A DNA stretch of 64,000 bases from a virus. This document shows, one piece after another, positions 37,773 to 46,329 of the stretch. Positions within the stretch are counted from its first letter, which is position 1. Each line of letters starts with the position of its first letter. A program made the translations under genes and the position numbers. Location of the stretch: IMG/VR virus record IMGVR_UViG_3300008108_000169, positions 1 through 64,000 of that record; one strand, 5' to 3'. The notes beneath the pieces were generated by a model that made no database searches, was not told the DNA's origin, and worked only from the letters and a program-made list of their open reading frames with translations.

Positions 37773-38793
37773 CCTGTTTTTCAAAAATATTATTATACTG
37801 GGTGTTTACTCTAACGAATGTAGTACACTTAGATAACTGCTTTAGAGTCGGAGCACCGACGTATGTACATGTACTACGTAACCCTCCTAGGATATCTAGT
37901 ACAGTATCTTCTACAGGGCCTTTGTATTTTACCTGTACAGTACGGCCTTCACTGCTACGATAACTAGCAACACCGCCGTGATGTTTGTCCATAGCAGTAT
38001 CAGAGCTCATACCGTAAAATGTAACCTTACCGTCTTTGACTTCACCGCCACCTTCATCATGCCCAGCTAGCATGCCGCCTAGCATTACAAAGTCCGCACC
38101 AGCCCCGAAAGCCTTAGCAACATCACCAGGGCAAACACATCCGCCGTCAGCAATAATATGCCCGCCAAGACCATGAGCGGCATCGGCACACTCAATAATA
38201 GCACTAAGCTGTGGGTAGCCCACACCAGTTTGGATACGAGTAGTACAAACGCTACCAGGGCCAATGCCCACTTTAACAATGTCCGCGCCACGTAAAATTA
38301 ACTCCTGTGTCATGTCTCCGGTAACCACATTACCGGCAATAATAGTTTTATCTGGATGTTTAGTTCTAACACGTTCAACAAAATCGCCAAAGTGTTCACT
38401 ATAACCATTTGCAACATCTATACAAATAAATTTTATTGTCGGTAAAACACTTAAGGTGATATTTAATACTTCAAATGCTTTGTCGCCTGTGCCTGTAGAA
38501 ACTGCCAGATATTCTTCATTCAGATCATTAATGTGATCAAACCAGTCTCTTACTTCAAGACTTTTAACTAGACAAGTAAACATATTATGATTTTGCAATG
38601 ACTTGGCCATAGCAAATGTGCCTACGCCGTCCATGTTACTGGCCATGATAGGCACACCGATCCATTCTTGTTGACTGTGTCTAAATTTATATTTTCGATT
38701 AAGCTCAACATGCTGTCTACTTGCGAGCTTACTACGTTTCGGGCGAATTAAAACATCTTTAAAATCTAAAAGAATTTCATTTTCAATACGCAT
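37768..38793 (-). CDS. guaC: GMP reductase
   Basis: 341 aa. Early [14 protein letters not shown], catalytic loop [16 protein letters not shown] (Cys) and phosphate loop [12 protein letters not shown] match GuaC rather than IMP dehydrogenase. It converts GMP to IMP with NADPH, rebalancing purines toward ATP/dATP. It ends just over the dnaK promoter. Confidence 0.93.
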   Translation of the reverse strand: MRIENEILLDFKDVLIRPKRSKLASRQHVELNRKYKFRHSQQEWIGVPIMASNMDGVGTFAMAKSLQNHNMFTCLVKSLEVRDWFDHINDLNEEYLAVSTGTGDKAFEVLNITLSVLPTIKFICIDVANGYSEHFGDFVERVRTKHPDKTIIAGNVVTGDMTQELILRGADIVKVGIGPGSVCTTRIQTGVGYPQLSAIIECADAAHGLGGHIIADGGCVCPGDVAKAFGAGADFVMLGGMLAGHDEGGGEVKDGKVTFYGMSSDTAMDKHHGGVASYRSSEGRTVQVKYKGPVEDTVLDILGGLRSTCTYVGAPTLKQLSKCTTFVRVNTQYNNIFEKQV

Positions 38794-38796
38794 TTT

Positions 38797-39384
38797 TTAT
38801 CTTTCATTTGAAAAGGGCGAGATCATTTTACCATCATAGGTAGTGCTTGATCTCAAAGCATTATACACATTTTGAATACCTACCGCCTGGTTCCATGCAT
38901 CTTGTAGTGCGTGGTGTGCGGTTACTGGGGGTCGATGTGGATTGATTCCAAGATCGAATGCTGTACGAACATCTCGAACTTGCCAGAAACTCCAAGGAAC
39001 TGCTTTGTTTAATCTCTTAAACACATTTTCACAAATGACTATGTCAAAGCCTGCACCATTTGACCAAACACGTTTCGCACCCCAACAGAATTTGTACAGT
39101 TGATCGAATGCTGTTCGAATATGTACTCGATCTTTTCCTTCTCCGAACGCCTCGTCTTGTGCTTCCTTGCTCTGGTTTGACCACCATGCGATGGTATCAT
39201 CATTTACAGCCAATCCTAGATCGTGACAGCTATCAAGGTCGACTCGAACATAGAAGCTTTCCATTTGGGGTTCTTGAAGATCTTTACCAAAAGGATCAAA
39301 CTTAACTGCTCCTATGGTAAGAATGGCGGCATCGTTTGATGTCGCCAAAGTTTCTAAGTCAATCATTACATCTGTATTAGCCAT
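38797..39384 (-). CDS. 3'-5' exonuclease (DEDD type)
   Basis: 195 aa. VMIDLETLATSNDAAILTIGAV holds the DxE of Exo I, then NGAGFDIVI and AHHALQDAWNQA, as in Rv2179c-like/T4 DexA-like nucleases. It degrades single-stranded DNA or RNA ends. A promoter (TTGACA, 17 bp, TAAAAT) is at 39412-39440. Confidence 0.85.
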   Translation of the reverse strand: MANTDVMIDLETLATSNDAAILTIGAVKFDPFGKDLQEPQMESFYVRVDLDSCHDLGLAVNDDTIAWWSNQSKEAQDEAFGEGKDRVHIRTAFDQLYKFCWGAKRVWSNGAGFDIVICENVFKRLNKAVPWSFWQVRDVRTAFDLGINPHRPPVTAHHALQDAWNQAVGIQNVYNALRSSTTYDGKMISPFSNER

Positions 39385-39411
39385 ATACTCTTTCGTTATT
39401 TGAGAGTATAT

Positions 39412-39440
39412 ATTTTAACACGAAATGTTATTGATGTCAA
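39412..39440 (-). promoter_or_regulatory. Sigma70-type promoter for exonuclease-guaC
   Basis: TTGACA (39435-39440), 17-bp spacer, TAAAAT (39412-39417). Confidence 0.7.
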
Positions 39441-39667
39441 TACATTTTTGGTGGTAATTGCTCTTTTTGGAGTTTCTTTTTCCAACGGGCTTTCGCGGCA
39501 CCCTTGGCACGTTTACGAGCAGTAGTTGGTTTCTCGTAAAACTCTTTTTTACGCAGGTCGTCTAGAATACCTGCGTCTTCAACCTTACGCTTAAATCTTT
39601 TAAGTGCTTGATTTATGTTTTCGTGATCTTTTACGATAACACCTGTACCTTTACTCTTCTGAATCAT
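39437..39667 (-). CDS. rpsU-like: Ribosomal protein bS21-like
   Basis: 76 aa from MIQKSKGTGVIVKDHEN. NINQALKRFKRKVEDAG and the hallmark REFYEKPTTARKRAKGAA (here KKEFYEKPTT) match bS21. bS21 helps base-pair the Shine-Dalgarno region. Phage bS21 may favour phage mRNAs. The ATG overlaps the upstream gene by 17 bp, AGAGG lies before it. Confidence 0.9.
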   Translation of the reverse strand: MIQKSKGTGVIVKDHENINQALKRFKRKVEDAGILDDLRKKEFYEKPTTARKRAKGAAKARWKKKLQKEQLPPKMY

Positions 39668-40055
39668 TATCATCCTCTTCTGTAAATTGTTCAACTATTC
39701 CGTCCAAATCCCAAATTCTATTTTTACTAATCAAATTATAAGGAGTTGTTTCGTCTAATGTTATATAGTGTGAGTTTGGTTTTGCCAACATAAAAGTGAT
39801 AAAACTTTTAGTAATCGGATCGCAGTTATCGACATCGATAATCACTACGTCAACTTGTTGGCTAACACTTAACATCCATGCTATATCATCGTCATTATGA
39901 TCGTATATAAAAATGTTGAGATCATCTAAACACTTACTAAGAATAGTTTGAAATTGCTGTTTAACTGCATTCGAAGGTTTAACTAACAGATAGCTTAAAT
40001 TGTCATTAAAAAGTTTATCCGGCGGTGTTATTACCGTTATTTTTCCTAAGTTCAT
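39651..40055 (-). CDS. Hypothetical 134-aa protein
   Basis: MNLGKITVITPPDKLFN; alpha/beta pattern with VDVVIIDVDNCDP, like a small Rossmann domain, and an acidic end. It overlaps the bS21 gene and the end of the frameshift extension at 40015. Function unknown. Confidence 0.65.
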   Translation of the reverse strand: MNLGKITVITPPDKLFNDNLSYLLVKPSNAVKQQFQTILSKCLDDLNIFIYDHNDDDIAWMLSVSQQVDVVIIDVDNCDPITKSFITFMLAKPNSHYITLDETTPYNLISKNRIWDLDGIVEQFTEEDDNDSEE

Positions 40056-40355
40056 ATATCCTACTTACAAATTCTTTTAATCTTTCAGGGCTATAGTTTG
40101 CAAACTTAGGCCCTTTTGTTTTTGTTTCTTCTACAAACTCGTACAGAGCAGGATCTGTGTATCTGTCGATGATTAGATCGTTAAAATTATCCAATCCATA
40201 AAGCCTATATAATTCGTCCTTAGGTTTAACTGTGTTGCCTATTCTTGACCAAATTGAATTTTCACTTTGTTCAGCGTTTTGTACATATCCTGTTACGATC
40301 TGTTCTTGACTTGTATCTTGCCTGTCTCGTCTTTGGTCATGTAAGTTTTTTTTTT
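40015..40355 (-). other. Probable -1 frameshift extension at an A10 run
   Basis: The membrane coiled-coil gene has TCT followed by ten A (40346-40355). A -1 slip there gives NLHDQRRDRQDTSQEQIV and continues about 110 codons to TAA at 40015-40017. That downstream frame has no ATG or GTG start and is codon-rich, so a fusion by programmed slippage is likely. A spurious open frame is the alternative. Confidence 0.6.
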
Positions 40356-41522
40356 AGATTCTTCTTCTACTGCCTTTTCTGCCTCTTCGATCATTTTGTT
40401 CCATTGTTCAACTGGCATAGGTGTCTCTTCTAATTGAGCTACTTTTTCCTGAATACGGTCTTCAGCTCTTTTTAGATAGTCTGGTTCTAGATTGACTTCC
40501 TCTGCTGGTTTCTGCTGTTCTTCTTGCGCTGTTTGTTCACCCCCTTGGTCAGTCACAAGCTCGGTTGCTGGAACTTCTTTTTTCTCTTCTTCCCAAGGTT
40601 TACCTTCGGGATAAAGATCTTTTTCATCCGCTAGAAACTTAAAATCATCTTCTTTTTCTTTAACTGGAAATGGCCACGGACTGTGTACATGTCCTGTATC
40701 TTCAGGCTCTGGCTCTTTAAAATTATCTATTTCATATAGGTCACTGGCCATTTCTTCTGTCTTTTGTTCTCTAGCCCATTGGAATGTCATTTGTGCGGCC
40801 AGCAACATAATAACTGCTAACGGATCAAAAACAAAAACAATAACGATAATAACCCAGGTTACTGCTTTTTCTAAAAGATTGGCATCTGGATTATCTCCAT
40901 AAATCAATTTAGCAATATACTTGATAGGACCAACTTCTGCTTCTACTTTACGAAGATCTTTAGCGATAGGAGCACGTTCTTCGTTAAGTGCGGCAATGGC
41001 TTTTTGTGCCTTAGCAATATCGTTCTGTAGGTTGGTGCGTTCACGTGCTTGATTTCGACGAAGTGCGGCGGCTTTGTCTGCACCTTTTTCATCAGTTGAA
41101 CGAGCCATTGTCTGATCGACAGCTTCGTCCATCTGACGTAATGCTTTACGAGCGGCTTCAATATTATCTTTTTGAGTTTTTATTTTCTCGTCAAGTATAG
41201 CCACCTTGTCAACGACATCACCACTGACAATACTTTGATCTAAATGTGCTTTACTTAAAAAACCAAAGATACCCATAGATGTAATGAACATTAACACAAC
41301 CACAGCAATGGTCATGTAGGTTTTCATTAATCGGGGCACACGTTCCCAATTGGCTTTAAGCCAACTGGCACAGACTAGTTTGGCTACTTCTAATGCACTT
41401 CCCATGATATAGATGGGAATAGCAGCCGCGGCAAAGATAGCAGCCAAACCTACTACGGAGTAGTAGATTGCGACTGCTGAAATTGTTAAACCAGTTAGAA
41501 GTAGTAACCAGGCTAGGATCAT
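40293..41522 (-). CDS. Membrane coiled-coil protein, 409 aa
   Basis: Two N-terminal membrane helices, a third near 75-95, a long coiled coil (110-200), a fourth pair near 218-245, then an acidic disordered C-terminus. Similar proteins are common in T4-like cyanophages without a known role. Near the end the A10 run allows a -1 shift to a longer form. Confidence 0.75.
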   Translation of the reverse strand: MILAWLLLLTGLTISAVAIYYSVVGLAAIFAAAAIPIYIMGSALEVAKLVCASWLKANWERVPRLMKTYMTIAVVVLMFITSMGIFGFLSKAHLDQSIVSGDVVDKVAILDEKIKTQKDNIEAARKALRQMDEAVDQTMARSTDEKGADKAAALRRNQARERTNLQNDIAKAQKAIAALNEERAPIAKDLRKVEAEVGPIKYIAKLIYGDNPDANLLEKAVTWVIIVIVFVFDPLAVIMLLAAQMTFQWAREQKTEEMASDLYEIDNFKEPEPEDTGHVHSPWPFPVKEKEDDFKFLADEKDLYPEGKPWEEEKKEVPATELVTDQGGEQTAQEEQQKPAEEVNLEPDYLKRAEDRIQEKVAQLEETPMPVEQWNKMIEEAEKAVEEESKKKTYMTKDETGKIQVKNRS

Positions 41523-41532
41523 TGATTACCTA

Positions 41533-42141
41533 TTATTCTGCATCGCCGCTGGCGTCTGCGGTAGTTAACTCGGTGCCGTCAATTAGTGTAACAGCCACAG
41601 TACCAAGGGTCTGAGTTGCTGTAGCACCAGTATGGGTAACTGTGATAGGTAATTGCTTGTCTTGACCAGTAGTACCATCATACACTCGAGCATTGGCTGT
41701 TGTTGATACACGAATTGCTTTGGCAACTTCGTTTTTAAGATAAAGTGCTTTGGTAGTAATACTTCCGCCGGCAATGTCAGTTCCAGAAGTAGGAATGAAC
41801 GCATCGCGATCGTACTTAACAGTAAATGCCAATGTTGTAGCCTGTGCATCACCGTTAGACTCGTCGCTGTCTAATTCAATATCTAAAATCTGGCAATCTG
41901 CTATTCCTGAAAGAGCGTTAACGATGTTACGGAAACGCATATTTCCTCTTGCACGGGCTTGTCCTTTAGCTAGGGTAGTTGGCAAGTTAGCAGTTGAAAA
42001 ACTGTCAGAACTATTAGGTGTTACGCCACCGTTATCGTCGCTGTCAGCTGTTGGGTAATAGGTTGTGTTTGTCATTGTTAGCACAACTCTGTAAAAACCA
42101 GGTGCTAGTTGGTTTGAGTCTTGTTGAAATCCTGATGGCAT
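41533..42141 (-). CDS. Hypothetical, probably virion protein, 202 aa
   Basis: MPSGFQQDSNQLAPGFYRVV; beta-rich, Thr/Ala-rich. Preceded by a late-promoter core (42164-42170) and GGAG, in a run of late genes. No family recognised. Confidence 0.6.
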   Translation of the reverse strand: MPSGFQQDSNQLAPGFYRVVLTMTNTTYYPTADSDDNGGVTPNSSDSFSTANLPTTLAKGQARARGNMRFRNIVNALSGIADCQILDIELDSDESNGDAQATTLAFTVKYDRDAFIPTSGTDIAGGSITTKALYLKNEVAKAIRVSTTANARVYDGTTGQDKQLPITVTHTGATATQTLGTVAVTLIDGTELTTADASGDAE

Positions 42142-42163
42142 AATATGCTCCTAAGTTATCTAA

Positions 42164-42170
42164 TATTTAT
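42164..42170 (-). promoter_or_regulatory. T4-like late promoter core
   Basis: ATAAATA 23 bp before the 202-aa gene. Confidence 0.55.
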
Positions 42171-42174
42171 CAGC

Positions 42175-42211
42175 AAAACGCCCTTAAAAACAATTATAGC
42201 TTTTAAGGGCG
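42175..42211 (-). terminator. Weak terminator-like hairpin
   Basis: CGCCCTTAAAA/TTTTAAGGGCG followed by TTTTG, after the small membrane gene at 42223. Confidence 0.5.
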
Positions 42212-42222
42212 TATATAGCAAT

Positions 42223-42525
42223 TTATTTGAAGAAAATAAGTGCCATCATAACTGCTTGGATGATAAAACCAAATCCAATCGTTACTACATTTAACATATC
42301 TTTCTGAACTGCGGCCTTAATGAACATCAAACTAAGACCGGCCCAAACTAGTAAAACTAGATCAACAGCAGGTAGTCTATCAGTTAGGCCACTCATAACA
42401 GCTAGCATACTCGGAATAGTGCTGGCATGTAATACGATAGCCGCTAGCCATCCAAATGTTTCTGCAGAAATATGACTGATTTTTGTGCTGACAAACTCTT
42501 TGAGCTGATTAATATTGTCGATCAT
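42223..42525 (-). CDS. Small membrane protein, 100 aa (holin candidate)
   Basis: Three or four hydrophobic helices (FGWLAAIVLHASTI, LVLLVWAGLSLMFI, VVTIGFGFIIQAVMM). The ATG overlaps the end of the cell-wall hydrolase gene, so a lysis-cassette holin is plausible. Confidence 0.65.
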   Translation of the reverse strand: MIDNINQLKEFVSTKISHISAETFGWLAAIVLHASTIPSMLAVMSGLTDRLPAVDLVLLVWAGLSLMFIKAAVQKDMLNVVTIGFGFIIQAVMMALIFFK

Positions 42526-43076
42526 ATACGTCTCTCTTTCTCTTTATAAAAAATGTGTTGTCCTATTACTCCTATCTTTTCCAACTGCCATCTTGGGTTG
42601 ACATAGGTGGCATGATAATATAGAGCATCTTTGAGAATGTCCAATCGGAAGTTTTCCAAAAGAACTTTTTTAGCAACGGCATAACTTTCATTATAGGCCT
42701 CCTTGTTTATAGGTCTTGCTTTGTGTACTGAATCACATGCCCATGAGAATTGGCATACAACTTTTTCCATAATTACATTTTTTTGGTAAACAACGCCGCA
42801 GACGTCGTTACCGAATTTTCCAGAAGCTACACGGTTCATAGTAACCTGTGCGACAGCTACTTTACCTTCAAATGGCTCGTAGCCTGCTTCTCTATAGATA
42901 TTGATTGCTAAACAGTCTAATTGTTTTTCTCGTGTCTTGATCGAAACAATGTCTTGACTGAAAAGACCATTGCGTTCTTTGAGAACAGCAAATTTTTGTG
43001 TAGTCAGTGTTTGTACCAAAAAGGCCACAGCTACAAATCCTATCATGCAGGATATAAATTTAATCGACTTTTCCAT
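42522..43076 (-). CDS. Cell-wall hydrolase (SleB/Hydrolase_2-like)
   Basis: 184 aa. MEKSIKFISCMIGFVAVAFLV is an anchor or signal-arrest helix. LAINIYREAGYEPFEGKVAVA and YHATYVNPRW with IGQHIFY are the conserved parts of SleB-type lytic transglycosylases (Glu as catalyst). Likely the phage endolysin. AAAGGAGG precedes the ATG and decides this start over an upstream GTG. Confidence 0.85.
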   Translation of the reverse strand: MEKSIKFISCMIGFVAVAFLVQTLTTQKFAVLKERNGLFSQDIVSIKTREKQLDCLAINIYREAGYEPFEGKVAVAQVTMNRVASGKFGNDVCGVVYQKNVIMEKVVCQFSWACDSVHKARPINKEAYNESYAVAKKVLLENFRLDILKDALYYHATYVNPRWQLEKIGVIGQHIFYKEKERRI

Positions 43077-43091
43077 AAGTCCTCCTTTCAC

Positions 43092-43374
43092 TTGGTGTTA
43101 CGATATTTTGTAACATTACATTAAGGGAGTAAACTTCACGAGGCTCAATAAAAGAACCCTACTTTCGTGTAGTTGTCTCCATCGGACGCACAAGCTCATA
43201 ACATTGTGTGCCTTTGGCGACCCTTGGCATCCCGAAAATACGGGTTTCTCATTAGCCAAGACCCGCCGGTTTGAGTCAGATATTTCGCTACCATATCAAA
43301 CCAACTATCTTAGTTTCTTTGCGAAACGTATATTATATAGCCCATTGCACTAAAATTCCCAGAGAAAAAGGTAA
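43092..43374 (-). ncRNA. Structured leader upstream of the cell-wall hydrolase
   Basis: About 280 nt without ORF. Has a TATAAT -10-like box and a strong stem GGCG...TTGGC/GCCAA...CGCC capped by CCCG/CGGG, then ACGAAAGTAGG regions. Possibly a regulatory leader of the lysis genes or a stable RNA. Confidence 0.45.
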
Positions 43375-43764
43375 TTATCGGCGCATTTTGGCTATTGCTA
43401 CTGCTTCTTCATCACTGAAGATTGGTACTGCATTACTTTTGTGCATAGTGCCAATGCCTTTGATCATTGTACCGGTATAGACCTTATCGGGGGCTTTAGT
43501 ACAAGGACCCGCAGTAAATGGCAGGCTGTTAATTTTTGGTGTTTCTCTACGGTACGGCTCAACCTTAGGAGATTGGTAAGTACCAGACTCCATAGCACGT
43601 TTCCGTTTACGTTCTTCTTGTTCAATACCGTGACGCTTGAGCAGATCTTGCCAAGCATCGGCTTGTTCGCGGGCCTTACGAGCCTGCTCAGCATTTCGAA
43701 ACTTCTGTTTGCCTTTTTTCTTGCCTGTGGTGCTGAGCCACGGACCTTCCAAATGCATACTCAT
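43375..43764 (-). CDS. Conserved phage protein, 129 aa
   Basis: MSMHLEGPWLSTTGKKKGK; basic N-terminus and a conserved C-terminal block INSLPFTAGPCTKAPDKVY...SDEEAVAIAKMRR, found in many T4-like phages without function. GGAG before ATG; promoter at 43793-43821. Confidence 0.75.
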   Translation of the reverse strand: MSMHLEGPWLSTTGKKKGKQKFRNAEQARKAREQADAWQDLLKRHGIEQEERKRKRAMESGTYQSPKVEPYRRETPKINSLPFTAGPCTKAPDKVYTGTMIKGIGTMHKSNAVPIFSDEEAVAIAKMRR

Positions 43765-43792
43765 AATTTCTCCAAAAATTTAATATACTTCT

Positions 43793-43821
43793 ATTATACG
43801 ATTTTTTTTGGATAGAGTCAA
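43793..43821 (-). promoter_or_regulatory. Sigma70-type promoter
   Basis: TTGACT (43816-43821), 17-bp spacer, TATAAT (43793-43798). Confidence 0.75.
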
Positions 43822-43826
43822 GTATA

Positions 43827-44153
43827 TTATACTCGAAAAGATTCTCCACAGCCACAGCGATCACGTTCATTTGGATTAATGAATTCAAAACCTTCATTTA
43901 GTCCATTTTTTACCCAATCCATTGTTAGGCCGTTTAAGTAGGGAAGACTTTTAGCATCAACTAATACTACAAAGTTTGGCTGGGCGAAATTTGTAACTCC
44001 AACTTCTGGGTCGTATTTGTCTACATATTCTATAGTGTATGCTAAACCACTACATCCTGTAGTTTTGACTCCTAACCGAATACCGACACCCTTACCTCGT
44101 CGTTCAAGTAGTTGCTTGATTTTCTGTTGGGCTATGTCGGTTACGGTAATCAT
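43827..44153 (-). CDS. iscA-like: A-type Fe-S carrier (IscA/ErpA-like)
   Basis: 108 aa. TTGCSGLAYTIEYV and DRCGCGESF supply the three cysteines (C-x60+-CGC) of A-type carriers. It overlaps iscU by 50 bp in another frame. Confidence 0.93.
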   Translation of the reverse strand: MITVTDIAQQKIKQLLERRGKGVGIRLGVKTTGCSGLAYTIEYVDKYDPEVGVTNFAQPNFVVLVDAKSLPYLNGLTMDWVKNGLNEGFEFINPNERDRCGCGESFRV

Positions 44154-44511
44154 TGACTGCGGCTTTAATGGCGTCTTCTGCTAGGATACTACAATGTATT
44201 TTAACAGGAGGTAATGCTAATTCTTCTGCGATGGCTGAGTTTTTAATTGTTCCGGCTTCGTCGAGAGTTTTTCCTTTGAGCCACTCTGTGACAAGGCTCG
44301 AACTCGCGATAGCCGATCCACAGCCATACGTTTTAAATTTTGCATCTGTAATAATACCTGTATCATCATCCACCTTTATTTGTAATTTCATAACATCACC
44401 GCAAGCAGGGGCACCAACCATGCCGGTGCCTACTGTTGGATCATTTTTATCAAAACTGCCTACGTTACGTGGATTTTCGTAATGATCAATTACTTTATCA
44501 CTATACGCCAT
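44104..44511 (-). CDS. iscU-like: Fe-S scaffold IscU
   Basis: 135 aa. MAYSDKVIDHYENPRNVGSF and GAPACGDVM, TYGCGSAIASSS and KIHCSILAEDAI give the three conserved Cys and the Asp of IscU, with the chaperone-binding LPPVK motif that recruits HscA/DnaK. A late-promoter core is upstream. IscS is not in the window. Confidence 0.95.
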   Translation of the reverse strand: MAYSDKVIDHYENPRNVGSFDKNDPTVGTGMVGAPACGDVMKLQIKVDDDTGIITDAKFKTYGCGSAIASSSLVTEWLKGKTLDEAGTIKNSAIAEELALPPVKIHCSILAEDAIKAAVNDYRNRHSPTENQATT

Positions 44512-44529
44512 ACCAAACTCCTTGTTTGG

Positions 44530-44536
44530 TATTTAT
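44530..44536 (-). promoter_or_regulatory. T4-like late promoter core for iscU-iscA
   Basis: ATAAATA 19 bp before the iscU ATG, followed by AAGGAG. Confidence 0.5.
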
Positions 44537-44736
44537 TACTTGCCGGTTGCTTCTTTACGAGCGTTTTTAACTGCTGTGACGTCGTTACGAACTTCTTTGC
44601 AAAGTTTGGCAAGTTCTTGTAGGTGTTTGCGAACACGGGTACCAGCCGCACCAACTTCTTTATCATAGAACTTTTCGAAATCGCTTTCCATTGCTTCTAC
44701 GATTGCGGTAAATTCTGAATGTCTATTTTGAGCCAT
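44536..44736 (-). CDS. Histone H1-like (Hc1-type) DNA-binding protein
   Basis: 66 aa. FEKFYDKEVGAAGTRVRKHL and LAKLCKEVRNDV match bacterial histone H1-like (Hc1) proteins, which compact DNA. Full Lys-rich tail absent. Could coat phage DNA or alter host nucleoid. GGAG before ATG. Confidence 0.8.
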   Translation of the reverse strand: MAQNRHSEFTAIVEAMESDFEKFYDKEVGAAGTRVRKHLQELAKLCKEVRNDVTAVKNARKEATGK

Positions 44737-44812
44737 AATATTTCTCCTTGTCTAATAATTATGTCGACTAGGATAGCTTATAATAAAATGTGGTTTTAGT
44801 AAAGTTTTTTGG

Positions 44813-45061
44813 TTAGGCAAATACTTTTGTACTGCCACTTTGGACGTTTCCACCGCCGCTCATAGGATCGCTCTCTCTAGCAATGGCTTTATCATTGACT
44901 ATGACTTTTGAGTTACCGGCTACTACAGTTTTGCCTTTAACATTAGCAGAAGTTACAAATGCTGTTTTGGCATCGTTAGTAATAACATTGACAGAACCAG
45001 AAACTAATAATGATCCAGCGGCAATATCTTTTCCTACTCGTGCTACACTATTCTTAGCCAT
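44813..45061 (-). CDS. PAAR-repeat spike-tip protein
   Basis: 82 aa. Glycine- and valine-rich beta repeats with conserved positions (ITNDAKTAFV, VIVNDKAIARESDP), as in T4 gp5.4-type PAAR proteins that cap the tail spike. Confidence 0.8.
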   Translation of the reverse strand: MAKNSVARVGKDIAAGSLLVSGSVNVITNDAKTAFVTSANVKGKTVVAGNSKVIVNDKAIARESDPMSGGGNVQSGSTKVFA

Positions 45062-45064
45062 AGT

Positions 45065-45775
45065 TTATGGCCCTGGTGGGATTGGAGTTGGATCTACTAG
45101 TAGAGCGCCGCGTGTAGTTGCTTTCTGCTCGGCAACGGTTTCTTTAATAGGAGGATCGGAAATTCCCAACCATCCCTTAAGAGTTCCCCAAGCACTTGTT
45201 GCGGCAGTTCCAATAAAGCTATTTGCAATAATGTTGTTAGCGGTTGTAGTAGTCCAAGCGACAGCACTTGTAATTTGCTCTTCGACCAGTGCTGAAGTTT
45301 TAACCTGTGCTTTAACTGTCAATGTATCTTGTACTGCTGATTGAATGCTAGTTTGTAAATCAGTAGGTAATACAACTGTCTTAGGTAATTCAGCTCTTTC
45401 AAGTGCCGCGTTTGTTGTTTGTTGCTGAAATTGGTTATTTTTAATTTGATCTGCAACTGCCAGCTGTTGTGTTGTTACACCAGCGGCAACGTTTGCACTA
45501 ACTGATGCTAGTGCAGATTGTAATACCTGTACAGAAGCAGTTAATTTTTTCTGCTGATCGATAATTTCTGATAATAGAACAGTCATGTCATTGAGAGACT
45601 GTGCTTGCATACGAGCCACAGCCGCAGGACTTCCTGGTATTGCAGTCGCGGCTTTTCCAAAATTTAAATCTAAGTACGTAACAAAAGTTTCGTAAATTGC
45701 TAACTGTTGTACATTTTGTTCTTTGATTGCCGCGGCAATCGCCATTGCGGCTGTATCGCTGACTGCTACTGCCAT
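45065..45775 (-). CDS. Ala/Gln-rich virion protein, 236 aa
   Basis: MAVAVSDTAAMAIAAAIKEQ; helical Ala-rich protein, C-terminal proline cluster. Starts after a late promoter (45798-45804) and ends 3 bp before the PAAR gene, so likely tail-associated. Family unknown. Confidence 0.55.
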   Translation of the reverse strand: MAVAVSDTAAMAIAAAIKEQNVQQLAIYETFVTYLDLNFGKAATAIPGSPAAVARMQAQSLNDMTVLLSEIIDQQKKLTASVQVLQSALASVSANVAAGVTTQQLAVADQIKNNQFQQQTTNAALERAELPKTVVLPTDLQTSIQSAVQDTLTVKAQVKTSALVEEQITSAVAWTTTTANNIIANSFIGTAATSAWGTLKGWLGISDPPIKETVAEQKATTRGALLVDPTPIPPGP

Positions 45776-45797
45776 AATATTTCTCCTGTGCTAGAGA

Positions 45798-45804
45798 TAT
45801 TTAT
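45798..45804 (-). promoter_or_regulatory. T4-like late promoter core
   Basis: ATAAATA 23 bp before the 236-aa gene, within the end of the Sm-like gene. Confidence 0.5.
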
Positions 45805-46091
45805 GCTAGTTTTATACCAGTAGTTGCCTGTATAAATTGATCAGCAAAGCTCTTGTCTGTGGCTTCTACAACTGTAACTGTAGTTTTAAACAGTTTTACA
45901 TCCTTTTCTGGATGTACAGTAAACAAGTAGGGCATCAATCCTGGGCCGTTTGCACCCATACCAATAACCATTGGACGACTTAATTTGTAGTAGGAAACTG
46001 CATCTTCTACTAGTTTAGCTACAATTTCCTCTCCGCTAGTTAGTTTAAGAGTAATTACTTCGCCTTCTGTTACACCTTTGTCTATTAGCAT
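45801..46091 (-). CDS. Sm-like/LSm-fold phage protein, 96 aa
   Basis: EVITLKLTSGEEIVAKLVED resembles the Sm1 motif, followed by a short beta segment. Such proteins occur in T4-like cyanophages. RNA binding is possible but unproven. Confidence 0.6.
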   Translation of the reverse strand: MLIDKGVTEGEVITLKLTSGEEIVAKLVEDAVSYYKLSRPMVIGMGANGPGLMPYLFTVHPEKDVKLFKTTVTVVEATDKSFADQFIQATTGIKLA

Positions 46092-46092
46092 A

Positions 46093-46320
46093 TTATACCT
46101 TTTGTAAATGTGTGCGTAGTTCTGTAAACCCGCCTATTAATTTATCATCTAAAAAAATCTGCGGTAAAGTTCTGGCTGTTGGAACTGCTTCTAGTAATTG
46201 TTCCTTGGTCCAATCTTTATTGATATTTCTTTCCTCGTACTCAATGTTCTTTGATGCGAGCAAGTTTTTGGCTTGAACACAAAAAGGACACTGATCCTTA
46301 CTCCAAACTATTGCTTTCAT
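46093..46320 (-). CDS. Glutaredoxin
   Basis: 75 aa. SKDQCPFCVQAKNLL is the CPFC active site, followed by TLPQIFLDDKLIGGFTEL (cis-Pro and GG). Likely reductant for the adjacent ribonucleotide reductase. Confidence 0.95.
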   Translation of the reverse strand: MKAIVWSKDQCPFCVQAKNLLASKNIEYEERNINKDWTKEQLLEAVPTARTLPQIFLDDKLIGGFTELRTHLQKV

Positions 46321-46329
46321 AATTCCTCT

